Part shown: positions 1 to 5,551 of the stretch, one piece after another
How the letters are laid out: every line of letters starts with the position of its first letter
Position numbering within the stretch: position 1 is the stretch's first letter
Assembly: GCA_005884465.1 (NCBI GenBank)
Contig: VAZH01000145.1
Location: 1-12,748 of the forward strand
Origin: Alphaproteobacteria bacterium
GTDB taxonomy: Bacteria > Pseudomonadota > Alphaproteobacteria > Rhizobiales > Xanthobacteraceae
Length of the DNA stretch: 12,748 nucleotides
Direction: 5' to 3'
The notes under the pieces: generated by a model
Database searches by the model: none
What the model was told of the DNA's origin: nothing
What the model saw: only the letters and a program-made list of their open reading frames with translations
Program-made: the position numbers and the translations under genes

Positions 1-136
1 CATCGTCTTCTCCGAAACGCCGGTGAAGGATTATCGGGCGCCGCCGCTGCTGGGAGAGAACACGGGCGAAGTGCTGGCGACGATCGGCTACGACGACGCC
101 AAGCTCGATGCGCTGAAGAAGCAGAAGATCATCTAG
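1..136 (+). CDS. C-terminal end of a family III (CaiB/BaiF-type) CoA-transferase, partial
   Basis: Only the last 44 codons are in the window, read from position 2 to the TAG at 134-136. The tail contains PPLLGENTGEVLATIGYDD and ends DALKKQKII. The PPxLGExTxEVLxxLGY pattern followed by a short basic helix and a terminal I/V is the usual end of family III CoA-transferases, which move CoA between an organic acid and an acyl-CoA in the cytoplasm. Substrate cannot be told from the tail. The end looks natural, not truncated. The last base of the stop codon is the first base of the adjoining IS630 element: TA comes from the target site and G136 from the element. Family identity rests on a short piece, so it is likely but not certain. 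Confidence 0.75.
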   Translation, partial: IVFSETPVKDYRAPPLLGENTGEVLATIGYDDAKLDALKKQKII

Positions 137-156
137 TGTCCTGAATCTGAAGTTCG
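136..156 (+). repeat. IS630 left terminal inverted repeat
   Basis: It begins GTGTCCTGAA and ends AAGTTCG. It matches the reverse complement of 1304-1324 at 18 of 21 positions, with mismatches confined to the middle. It is directly preceded by the target TA. Confidence 0.9.
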
Positions 157-213
157 GCGGACTCCGAATTGACTCGATCATAGCTGACTCTCTTGTTTTT
201 GGGAGGGCTGGCG

Positions 214-1296
214 ATGGGTCGTGGCTTTGCTCCGCTGGGGCTGGATGAGGTTGAACGCGCTGAGTTGACGTCGCTGGCGTCGCGCCGAAGCACAGCGCAG
301 GCCTTGGCGCTGCGGGCACGGATCATTTTGGCGTGTGCTGAAGGTGAGCAGAGCAAGATCGTAGCGGCCCGCCTGGCTATTGATCCTGAAACGGTCAGCA
401 AGTGGCGTCGGCGCTTCGCCGAGCGTCGGCTTGAAGGTCTTTGGGATGAGCCGCGATCGGGGACACCCCGCACTATCGAGGATGCCCGAATCGAGGCGGT
501 AATCGTCCGTACCCTTGAGACGAAGCCCGCCGACGCCACCCACTGGAGTTCGCGCGGCATGGCTCGGGCCAGTGGGCTATCAGTCTCGACAGTACAGCGG
601 ATATGGCGCGCCTTCGGCCTGCAGCCGCATCGGTTGGAGACCTTCAAGCTCTCAACCGATCCCGATTTCGTCGCCAAGGTTCGCGATGTTGTCGGTCTCT
701 ACGTGGCCCCGCCCGAGCGCGCCATCGTGCTGTGCGTCGATGAGAAGTCGCAGATCCAGGCGCTGGACCGCAGCCAACCGATGCTGCCCATGCGACCTGG
801 CCAGGTGGAGCGCCGCAGTCACGACTACAAACGCCATGGCACCACATCACTTTTTGCCGCCCTCGATATCGCAACCGGTCGGGTCATCGGCAAGTGCTAC
901 GGGCGCCATCGCGCCAAAGAGTTCCGTAAGTTTCTCGATCAGATCGAAGCCGCTGTTCCTGGCGATCTAGACGTCCATCTGGTCATGGACAATTACGCAA
1001 CCCACAAGACGCCGCTGATACGCAACTGGCTGGCAAAGAGGCCACGCTGGCATGTTCATCTGACGCCAACCAGTTCATCCTGGCTCAACCAGGTCGAACG
1101 TTTCTTTGCGCTCATCACTGAGCGCAAGATCAGGCGCGGCATATATCGCAGTGTGGCTGCGCTACGCGCCGAGATCACCTCATTCATCGAACATCACAAC
1201 GCCGAACCAAAGCCCTTCCGATGGACAAAATCAGCCGATGACATTCTCAGCTCAATCGAACGCTTTTGCGCTTACAATTTGCCAACCAACGCTTGA
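214..1296 (+). CDS. IS630-family transposase (DDE), 360 aa
   Basis: It catalyses cut-and-paste movement of the surrounding element into TA sites. I chose ATG 214 because GGGAGG lies at 201-206, about eight bases upstream; an upstream TTG at 193 in the same frame has no such site. The N-terminal ~140 residues hold two helix-turn-helix units (around residues 45-70 and 115-135) that would bind the terminal repeats. The catalytic domain has D176 in [14 protein letters not shown]259 in VMDNYATHK and E295 in [12 protein letters not shown], with 35 residues between the last two, the RNase H-fold spacing expected of this family. The C-terminus carries the usual [19 protein letters not shown] segment. 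The gene has full family length with no frameshift or stop, and nearly fills the element. Confidence 0.95.
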   Translation: MGRGFAPLGLDEVERAELTSLASRRSTAQALALRARIILACAEGEQSKIVAARLAIDPETVSKWRRRFAERRLEGLWDEPRSGTPRTIEDARIEAVIVRTLETKPADATHWSSRGMARASGLSVSTVQRIWRAFGLQPHRLETFKLSTDPDFVAKVRDVVGLYVAPPERAIVLCVDEKSQIQALDRSQPMLPMRPGQVERRSHDYKRHGTTSLFAALDIATGRVIGKCYGRHRAKEFRKFLDQIEAAVPGDLDVHLVMDNYATHKTPLIRNWLAKRPRWHVHLTPTSSSWLNQVERFFALITERKIRRGIYRSVAALRAEITSFIEHHNAEPKPFRWTKSADDILSSIERFCAYNLPTNA

Positions 1297-1303
1297 AATG
1301 CCA

Positions 1304-1324
1304 CGAACTTTTGGTTCAGGACAC
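1304..1324 (-). repeat. IS630 right terminal inverted repeat
   Basis: On the plus strand it reads CGAACTT at its inner side and TTCAGGACAC at its outer end, and is followed by the target TA at 1325-1326. It starts only eight bases after the transposase stop codon. Confidence 0.9.
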
Positions 1325-1666
1325 TAGCTCGCGCAGGATGTCACATGCCGCATGAGACAGCGGACGCATCGATTGGCCGGTCTTGGTGTCGCCAAGGAGG
1401 GCCGTCCTGCGCGGGAGATCAATCTCCGAGCGCCTAAGCCCAACGACCTCGCCTGTTCGCCAGCCGGTCACAGCTATGAAGCGAGCAGCAGCGATAGCCG
1501 CTGGCCAGACACCTCCCGTCGTCGCTCGCTGAATGGCCCGGCCGGCAGCACTGTACTCATCTTCACTAAGGCGTCGGAGGCGTTGACCATCGGCGAACCG
1601 TTCGACTCCTCGAACCGGGTTGTCGATTCGGATACCCCGGCGAACAGCGTAAGTACGGGACTTGGG
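1325..1666 (-). pseudogene. Tyrosine recombinase (phage-type integrase) internal fragment
   Basis: On the minus strand 114 codons read without a stop and look like the middle of a rhizobial site-specific integrase: RTYAVRRGIRIDNPVRG, then RRLSEDEY, FIAVTGWRTGEVVGL and LGDTKTGQSMRPLSHAACD. The TGWRTGE segment carries the first catalytic arginine of the tyrosine-recombinase fold and DTKTG the conserved lysine. The N-terminal core-binding domain is missing: an in-frame TAG lies at 1669-1667 and similarity starts just inside it. The C-terminal part with the HxxR box and nucleophilic tyrosine is also missing, because the reading frame ends at the IS630 right edge. The other side of the IS is CoA-transferase, not integrase, so the gene was cut by deletion or recombination and cannot be functional. 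It marks a former integrated element. Confidence 0.8.
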
Positions 1667-1723
1667 CTAGTGTCACCAAAGTGTCACCGCTATTGCTCGC
1701 TGTCGCCGACCGACTGCCGTTTG

Positions 1724-1882
1724 ATGGGCACAATGCCCCGAGACCCGTTCATTCGTGAAAAATTCACCCGCGAGCGCACGGCCGCCAGGAAACATGCCAA
1801 GGAATATTTCCAGCGCTTCCCCAAGGCGCGCTATCGGACTGAGATCGAAAGCTGGCGCGAGCTGCAATCGCAAAATATCTAG
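1724..1882 (+). CDS. Small hypothetical basic protein, 52 aa, possibly cut short by a nonsense codon
   Basis: ATG 1724 (or ATG 1733) opens a 52-residue, highly charged product with DPFIREKFTRERTAARKHAK followed by EYFQRFPKARYRTEIESW. It has no signal peptide or membrane segment and looks like one amphipathic helical unit. The open frame extends upstream to 1352, but that part is antisense to the integrase fragment and is not credible coding. After the TAG at 1880-1882 the same frame continues FTMKRLREPIEDGGERADG to a TGA at 1940-1942, and the next ORF begins at ATG 1935 with an 8-base overlap. That arrangement suggests the gene originally ended at 1942 and that the TAG is a later nonsense change, perhaps from GAG. 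Function is not recognised. There is no strong ribosome binding site. Confidence 0.45.
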   Translation: MGTMPRDPFIREKFTRERTAARKHAKEYFQRFPKARYRTEIESWRELQSQNI

Positions 1883-1934
1883 TTCACTATGAAGCGGTTG
1901 CGGGAGCCGATCGAGGATGGTGGCGAGCGGGCCG

Positions 1935-2081
1935 ATGGTTGATCGCGGCTGGAAGCGGCTATTCGACGAACCAATTCCGCGGCATCCAGCGGGTTCTGGA
2001 ATTGCGCGCCATTTCGAAATTGAGCGAGCCGAAGAGGAACCAGCTTTTACCAAGTTGGTTTATATGGAGGGCAGCCTCTAG
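1935..2081 (+). CDS. Small hypothetical protein, 48 aa (MVDRGWKRLFDEPIP start)
   Basis: The ATG lies inside the last codons of the extended upstream frame (stop TGA 1940-1942), the kind of overlap seen with translational coupling. The product begins VDRGWKRLFDEPIP, which resembles the start of small hypothetical proteins common in Bradyrhizobium accessory regions. After the proline the sequence (RHPAGSGIARHFEIERAEEE) no longer looks like that group, and the product stops at 48 aa. It may be a truncated or frameshifted relic of a ~100-aa protein. No function is known to me. Confidence 0.35.
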   Translation: MVDRGWKRLFDEPIPRHPAGSGIARHFEIERAEEEPAFTKLVYMEGSL

Positions 2082-2096
2082 CGTAGGGCGTGGACA

Positions 2097-2390
2097 ATGG
2101 CCATGGACCCGGAAGAACTTGTGACCCTGACAGATCACGGCACAATGAAACTGCGTTCAGCAGTAGTGAGAGCGATGATATTGTCTGCGAAGGAGCGTAA
2201 GCGCGCGACAATCGTCCGAGAAGGCGAACCAGCGATCCTGAATTTCAAGCAGATCAGGAACCTCGGGGCAAAGTGGGACGAACGGCGCGGATCGAGCCCG
2301 CGGGGGAATCGTTTTCATAAACGCCAACGACAGCAAAGACGCATTCGATCTCGTGGGAATGGGCGGAAAAGCCGCTCGATAGCCCGCTGA
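2097..2390 (+). CDS. Hypothetical protein, up to 97 aa, C-terminal part doubtful
   Basis: ATG 2097 or 2103 begins MDPEELVTLTDHGTMKLRSA and continues VVRAMILSAKERKRATIVRE and GEPAILNFKQIRNL. This first ~57-residue part has a balanced soluble composition. From about residue 60 on it becomes an arginine-rich low-quality tail (RGNRFHKRQRQQRRIRSRGN) that overlaps, in another frame, the better-looking remnant at 2339-2504. The true gene probably ended or shifted frame near 2280. It lies 15 bases after the stop of the preceding small ORF, so it may have belonged to the same transcript. Function is not recognised. Confidence 0.35.
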   Translation: MAMDPEELVTLTDHGTMKLRSAVVRAMILSAKERKRATIVREGEPAILNFKQIRNLGAKWDERRGSSPRGNRFHKRQRQQRRIRSRGNGRKSRSIAR

Positions 2391-2504
2391 CTATTCCCGC
2401 CGAGATACACGAGGCGGTGATGGCTCTCCCGCCTAACGAGCGGCACGACCGCGCCAAGGGTCAATGCGGCCGTGCGCGAAGGGCCTCAGCGCGCCCCGCT
2501 CTGA
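2339..2504 (+). pseudogene. Frameshifted 3' fragment of a small hypothetical gene
   Basis: In one plus-strand frame from 2339 the sequence reads SISWEWAEKPLDSPLTIPAE then IHEAVMALPPNERHDRAK. At 2459, in the run AAGGG, a single extra base moves the sensible reading to VNAAVREGPQRAPL, ending at TGA 2502-2504. Joined, DRAKVNAAVREG is a smooth helical tail, which supports a one-base insertion in a short rhizobial-type protein. No convincing start is visible upstream: an adjacent frame gives GIVFINANDSKDAF from about 2305, which may be the same gene before a second shift. No function can be given. Confidence 0.4.
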
Positions 2505-2796
2505 CGCCATGGCGCAAGCGCGCCACGGCCTACAGGATTGTAAAATGAAAAGCCCACATGCAGCGGTGCTAGGGCCGCATGCGGGGCAAGTCGAACGTAT
2601 CATGCGACGGCGCCATGCCGTCGGTCAGACGCTACCACGGGCAATCCCCGCGAGGCTGAAGCAATATTGACCGTCGCCAGTTATCCGCAGCATATCCACA
2701 GTCTCAAAAACCAGAAATCTGGCCGGTTCAGCAGCGACTTGTTGCGCGCGAATTCACAGGCGTAAATCTCGGTGGCTCCCGTCGTTCGGTTCAAAG
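2505..2796. other. Gene-poor interval with two DnaA-box-like 9-mers
   Basis: I see no credible gene here. A plus-strand open frame at 2464-2670 has a random-looking arginine/alanine composition and overlaps the remnant before it. At 2681-2700 two 9-mers, TTATCCGCA and ATATCCACA, each differ by one base from the DnaA box TTATCCACA and start 11 bases apart. A short inverted repeat, CCAGA/TCTGG, follows near 2711-2722. No AT-rich unwinding region or replication gene is nearby. Confidence 0.3.
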
Positions 2797-2827
2797 AAAA
2801 AGCCGCCGGCCGAAACTGAGCCGGCGG
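2797..2827 (-). terminator. Rho-independent terminator for the minus-strand remnant 2850-3137
   Basis: CCGCCGGC (2803-2810) and GCCGGCGG (2820-2827) form a perfect 8-bp stem with a 9-base loop. On the minus strand this is followed by a T-rich run (complement of GAAAAA at 2796-2801). It lies 22 bases past the stop of the minus-strand gene remnant. Confidence 0.75.
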
Positions 2828-2849
2828 GCCTCGGATAATCCAACTCAAA

Positions 2850-3137
2850 TCATGCCGCTTGGTGTGCCGCCGTCAGGGCATCGTCGATTGAACTAAGAAG
2901 CGCCCTCGGCTTGTCCTCTTCCAGGAATTGGTGGCCCAGGTCGGCCACATCATCCAACATGTAAGTCAGCAACGCGCGCACCCCGTCCATCGACGCGGGC
3001 GTACGCCAGATCAGCTTGTCGAATGCTTCTAGTTTAGTGCAACATCGCCGATCTCGCCCGTTTCGTTCTCGATGTCGCCATAAACTGCATCGTAGCGCTC
3101 TATCACGACGTCCAAGGCAGCATGGGACGCCACGAGC
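2850..3137 (-). pseudogene. Frameshifted, N-terminally truncated small rhizobial hypothetical gene
   Basis: The 3' frame reads KLEAFDKLIWRTPASMDGVR and ALLTYMLDDVADLGHQF, ending DDALTAAHQAA. The 5' part lies in a different minus-strand frame: KALVASHAALDVVIERYDAV then YGDIENETGEIGDVALN, and hits TAG at about 3034. Adding one base near GCACTAAAC would join the two halves as VALN-KLEAFDK. This pattern, an acidic helical N-half followed by a P-A-S-x-x-G-V-R-A-L-L motif, is typical of short Bradyrhizobium hypothetical proteins. The usual first ~10 residues, ending in a start codon, are missing: sensible sequence begins at about 3137, exactly where a plus-strand remnant also begins. Its terminator is still present. 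It was probably inactivated by an end deletion and a frameshift. Confidence 0.5.
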
Positions 3138-3138
3138 G

Positions 3139-3306
3139 CCTTGGACCCCGGAGCAGGACAAAAAACTCCGAACGCCTGTCCTGAGTGCGAACAGTGTCGA
3201 CACTATTGCCGAGGCCCTAAACCGAACCACTTTTGCGGTACGTCGCAGGGCAAACACACTGAGGCTTCCATTGAGAAAGATTGCGAGGCATCGCAGACTG
3301 ATTTAA
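3139..3306 (+). pseudogene. Headless helix-turn-helix protein gene (WTPEQD motif)
   Basis: The plus-strand frame ending TAA 3304-3306 carries PWTPEQDKKLRTPVLSANSV then DTIAEALNRTTFAVRRRANT. The opening W-T-P-E-x-D, followed by a helix and a second recognition-like helix A-x-A-L-N-R-T-x-x-A-V-R-R-R-A, matches small rhizobial Myb/SANT- or GcrA-like helix-turn-helix proteins, which bind DNA. No start codon lies near the motif. Upstream in-frame sequence (HGTPRAP and further) is the antisense of the neighbouring minus-strand remnant. The natural N-terminus of a few residues before WTPE is therefore lost at a junction near 3137. Translation from a distant TTG at 3016 is possible but unlikely. The family call is from motif shape only. 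Confidence 0.5.
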
Positions 3307-3362
3307 TCCCTCGCTTTGGGGCTAAAGGCGAAGGGGAAATAACGAGAGGGGGCAATGGCCAA

Positions 3363-3485
3363 ATGCTCCACTTGCTGCTCGATTGGGAATACCCCCATTG
3401 GATGATGATGGCCGGAGCCATCCTCGTGGCGCTCGGGTTTATCGGTCTTGCATTTCATCGAAACAGGAACGGGGCCAATCGATAA
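3363..3485 (+). CDS. Small single-span membrane protein, 40 aa
   Basis: The product begins MLHLLLDWEYPHWMMMAGAI and continues LVALGFIGLAFHRNRNGANR. It has a short N-terminal helix, a hydrophobic segment of about 18 residues (roughly residues 14-31) and a basic tail HRNRN that should stay in the cytoplasm, so an N-out single-span inner-membrane topology is expected. A purine-rich GAGAGGGGG at 3344-3352 sits ten bases before ATG 3363. A nearer ATG at 3355 is in another frame and gives only 16 codons. Similar tiny W-x-x-P-H-W membrane peptides are familiar in Bradyrhizobium, but I know of no function. Confidence 0.55.
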   Translation: MLHLLLDWEYPHWMMMAGAILVALGFIGLAFHRNRNGANR

Positions 3486-3527
3486 GCCGCTCCGGACGCC
3501 GGAAAGCGAGGCGAAGCAGACTCCGCG

Positions 3528-3583
3528 GTTCCAGAATTAACTCAAAACACGGCCATTCAGCTTAACAGGCGAGTTTCGTTGCG
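3528..3583 (+). repeat. Diverged 56-bp direct repeat, copy 1
   Basis: It matches 4028-4083 without gaps at 44 of 56 positions. The first 14 bases (GTTCCAGAATTAAC) and last 15 (GCGAGTTTCGTTGCG) are identical, with a variable middle. It lies 49 bases before the GTG start of the 73-aa ORF. Confidence 0.8.
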
Positions 3584-3632
3584 GCCTCTCATAGACGCAT
3601 TACTATTTGAGCGCGTGTAGAGGTGTTAGGTC

Positions 3633-3854
3633 GTGCACAGGGTCCGGAAGTTCGTTGAGGTTGGCAGCGGCCGGATTGGCTACGCGCTAACCGCAGAAGC
3701 GCTGGCCGAGGTCAGCAATGGCACTCAGTGGCGGCCTGACCCTTCATTCAGCGTCGGCGACACCGTTTTGGCCAATCCCGAGTTTGCGTCAGTACTGAGG
3801 GCCGTCTTGCAGGACGGCCATGTACTGATGCCGCCCAGGAAGGCGCAACAGTAG
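3633..3854 (+). CDS. Hypothetical protein, 73 aa
   Basis: A GTG start is preceded by a purine-rich stretch (AGAGGTGTTAGG) at suitable distance. The product, beginning HRVRKFVEVGSGRIGYALTA and continuing EALAEVSNGTQWRPDPSFSV, is soluble with no cysteine cluster, signal peptide or membrane segment. The pattern GRIGYALTAEALAEV, then WRPDPSF, then FASVLRAVLQDGHVLM, suggests a compact alpha/beta unit, and the composition is that of a real protein. It resembles short hypothetical proteins from Bradyrhizobium genomes. I cannot assign a function. A weak hairpin, GTAGCA/TGCTAC, overlaps the stop codon region. Confidence 0.5.
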   Translation: MHRVRKFVEVGSGRIGYALTAEALAEVSNGTQWRPDPSFSVGDTVLANPEFASVLRAVLQDGHVLMPPRKAQQ

Positions 3855-4027
3855 CAACCCCCGTCTGCTACCGAACATAGAAACTCCGCAACCTCGGGCG
3901 CGTTGAATCCCGTCACGGTGTGACCCGCAGCGTGGCGTGTTTGGCGGACTCACAGCGTGATAGGGGCCGCCGGCTTTTACCGCCGATTCCCCCGGCGGTC
4001 CCACCGGAGGGTTGCCGTTGGGTTGTA

Positions 4028-4083
4028 GTTCCAGAATTAACCCGGATCACTGACATCAATCTTAATGCGCGAGTTTCGTTGCG
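4028..4083 (+). repeat. Diverged 56-bp direct repeat, copy 2
   Basis: This is the partner of 3528-3583 at an offset of exactly 500 bases, 44 of 56 identical. It ends 29 bases before the start of the 36-aa membrane peptide gene, so both copies lie just upstream of a small ORF. The 173 bases before it (3855-4027) hold no gene; an ACCGCC/GGCGGT hairpin lies near 3979-4000. Confidence 0.8.
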
Positions 4084-4112
4084 ACATCGCGCGGTCACGA
4101 TATCGTTGGCCG

Positions 4113-4223
4113 ATGACGCAGGAGCGCCTTTGGAATTTTGTCTCTGCGGTCGCCTTGATTGTCGTGGCGGCGGTCTGGCTTTGGTTCCTGTTCGCCTATG
4201 CCGAACTCATTTTCAGGCACTGA
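4113..4223 (+). CDS. Small single-span membrane protein, 36 aa
   Basis: The product begins MTQERLWNFVSAVALIVVAA and continues VWLWFLFAYAELIFRH. A short polar N-terminus with R5 is followed by about 22 hydrophobic residues (8-29) and a short end. It should be an inner-membrane single-span peptide. It is the second such peptide in this interval and also lies just downstream of a copy of the 56-bp repeat. There is no clear ribosome binding site before the ATG, which lowers confidence. Function is unknown. Confidence 0.5.
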   Translation: MTQERLWNFVSAVALIVVAAVWLWFLFAYAELIFRH

Positions 4224-4519
4224 ACGAACGCAAATGCGATGACAGTCAATTCCAGCCAGTGGCTACCCATTCCAACCACACGCCTATGGCGTCGATCGTG
4301 GTGCTCTCCTGTGTCGGCATTGTAGCGGCCGGCGCGCGGGCTCTCATTGGCTGGATTGATCTCGCTCTCTCGATTGTAAGCCCGCTCAGGCATGGGCCTT
4401 TACCAATCTCCATGCAACAATTCCATATCGCCGGGCACTTGCCGCGACCGGCTTGCTGATTATCGCTCATCATTCCCCGAAGCGAAAGCTCGGAAACTGT
4501 GCTGCCACGTTACCCCGCC
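4224..4519. other. Interval without a convincing gene
   Basis: A possible plus-strand frame at 4286-4459 gives 57 residues, starting MASIVVLSCVGIVAAGARAL and continuing IGWIDLALSIVSPL, hydrophobic at first. Its tail is nondescript, it has no ribosome binding site, and it could equally be degraded sequence. Nothing else is supported. Confidence 0.3.
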
Positions 4520-4879
4520 TCACGCCTTCACGAGGCTCTCAAACCCGCCATAGATCATGCGCTTGGCGTCGAACGGCAGCGACTTGGTGTCCATCATGCC
4601 GGCCAGCCGCTTGTCGGCCATCACCTTGGCGTTGACGCGGTCGCGCTGCGCACGCGACTTGTAGGTGATCCAGGAGAACACCACGGTCTCGCCCGGCTTG
4701 AGCTTGACGCTGCGCGGGAACGAGGTGCGCTTTCCGACCTTGACGTCCTCGGCCACCCATTCGCGGTAATCCAGCGCGCCATGCTCGCGCCAGACCTTGC
4801 CGGCCTTCCTGGCCATGCGGCGGTAAGCCGCAAGGTTCTTCTTCGGCACCGCGACGATAAATCCATCGACATAAGACAT
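4520..4879 (-). CDS. DUF1428 family protein, 119 aa
   Basis: The protein starts MSYVDGFIVAVPKKNLAAYR, which is the hallmark start of the DUF1428 (YbaA-like, dimeric alpha/beta barrel) family. It continues with ALDYREWVAEDV, ETVVFSWITYKSRAQRD and the characteristic end KRMIYGGFESLVKA. Length and both ends match the family. ATG 4879 has GAGGGAGGGA a few bases upstream. The family has no firmly established reaction; it is cytoplasmic. In rhizobia it is often found with ArsR, SRPBCC and DUF899 genes, as here: these lie upstream on the same strand, separated by a palindromic repeat of about 190 bp. That repeat could lower or uncouple expression from the arsR promoter. The gene is intact, unlike its two upstream neighbours. 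Confidence 0.88.
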   Translation of the reverse strand: MSYVDGFIVAVPKKNLAAYRRMARKAGKVWREHGALDYREWVAEDVKVGKRTSFPRSVKLKPGETVVFSWITYKSRAQRDRVNAKVMADKRLAGMMDTKSLPFDAKRMIYGGFESLVKA

Positions 4880-4903
4880 GCGCGTCCCTCCCTCGCTGTA
4901 TTC

Positions 4904-5089
4904 CGTCATTGCGAGGAGCCAACGGGTCCCGCCTTCGGCGGGCCCGATGATAAACTCCGCGACGAAGCGATCCAGCTTTTTTGTGGCTCTAAATTGCTTC
5001 GCGGAGCCTGTCATCGGGCGGCGCGGAGCCTGTCATCGGGCGCGCGTTCGCGCGACCCGTTGGCGCCGACCCGTTGGCTCGCAATGACG
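4904..5089. repeat. Rhizobial palindromic intergenic repeat with internal tandem duplications
   Basis: The left end CGTCATTGCGAGGAGCC plus AACGGGTC (4904-4928) is mirrored by GACCCGTTGGCTCGCAATGACG at 5068-5089. Inside, GCGGAGCCTGTCATCGGGCG occurs twice (5001-5020 and 5023-5042, exact), and GACCCGTTGGC occurs twice (5054-5064 and 5068-5078). The CGTCATTGCGAGGAGC/GCGACGAAGC-ATCC signature is the common REP-like element of Bradyrhizobium intergenic regions. It separates the DUF1428 gene from the DUF899 remnant. Confidence 0.88.
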
Positions 5090-5113
5090 ATTTCAAACCG
5101 TAGGATTGCGCGA

Positions 5114-5551
5114 TTATGTCTGGCAGCAGGCGGCGGCGCTGGGCGCTGGCTCATACTGGTCGCGCAGCCGCAGCCAGTCCATCGGGTACGGCAGGCCCTC
5201 TTCGTGACGGCCGAGCGGCGTCAGGTCGAGGTAGTGATAGGCGGCATTCATCATGTCGAGGCCGCGCGCGAAGCAGGAATAGGTGTGGAAGATATTTCCC
5301 GCCTCGTCGCGATAGAACACGCTGATACCGGGCGCTTCCTCGACGCCGAAGCCGCTGGTGCCGAAGTTATAAACCTTGGCGCCCGACTTGATCTGTTCCG
5401 GCGTGAACGAGACGGCGTAGTCGTAGTTGAAATCGGTATCGCTGGAGGACAGCCAGTCAAAAGTCCAGCCCATCCGCGCCTTGAATGCGTCAAGCTTTTG
5501 CAACGGCGCGCGCGATATCGCCACCAGCATGGTGTCGCGCGCGGCGAGATT
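5114..5551 (-). pseudogene. DUF899 (thioredoxin-like) C-terminal fragment, fused to SRPBCC by deletion
   Basis: About 145 codons encode the C-terminal two thirds of a DUF899 protein: NLAARDTMLVAISRAPLQKL, ARMGWTFDWLSSSDTDFNYD, then GISVFYRDEAGNIFHTYSCF, MMNAAYHYLDLTPLGRHEEG and MDWLRLRDQYE. These are diagnostic motifs of the family, which has a thioredoxin-like fold and poorly defined function. The N-terminal ~80-100 residues normally present are missing. The frame enters from upstream sequence that, in a neighbouring frame, encodes SRPBCC, with the junction at about 5545-5556. Translation could only restart at an internal ATG (5532) or by frameshifting from SRPBCC, so the product is probably non-functional. 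It ends at TAA 5116-5114. Confidence 0.85.

Larger units (their letters stand above)
136..1324 (+). mobile_element. Complete IS630-family insertion sequence, 1189 bp
   Basis: One transposase gene is bounded by terminal inverted repeats that both begin GTGTCCTGAA, read inward. Over the first 21 bases the two ends agree at 18. The element is flanked by TA on each side (134-135 and 1325-1326), the TA target duplication expected of IS630/Tc1-mariner transposition. The transposase frame is intact, so the copy could be active or recently inserted. The left flank is a CoA-transferase 3' end and the right flank is a tyrosine-recombinase fragment on the opposite strand. Confidence 0.93.

Noticed and set aside
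1674-1690. Short direct repeat GTGTCACC AAA GTGTCACC next to the integrase fragment, as a possible attachment site
   Set aside because: It has only 8-bp units, no second copy at a plausible other end of an island, and no tRNA gene nearby.
1352-1723. Plus-strand extension of the 52-aa ORF back to 1352
   Set aside because: It is antisense to a clear tyrosine-recombinase fragment and has no family-like protein sequence of its own.
3528-3583. 56-bp repeat as an EcfG (general stress response) promoter
   Set aside because: GGAAC appears only on the minus strand of the repeat, with no CGTT-type -10 at 16-18 bases.
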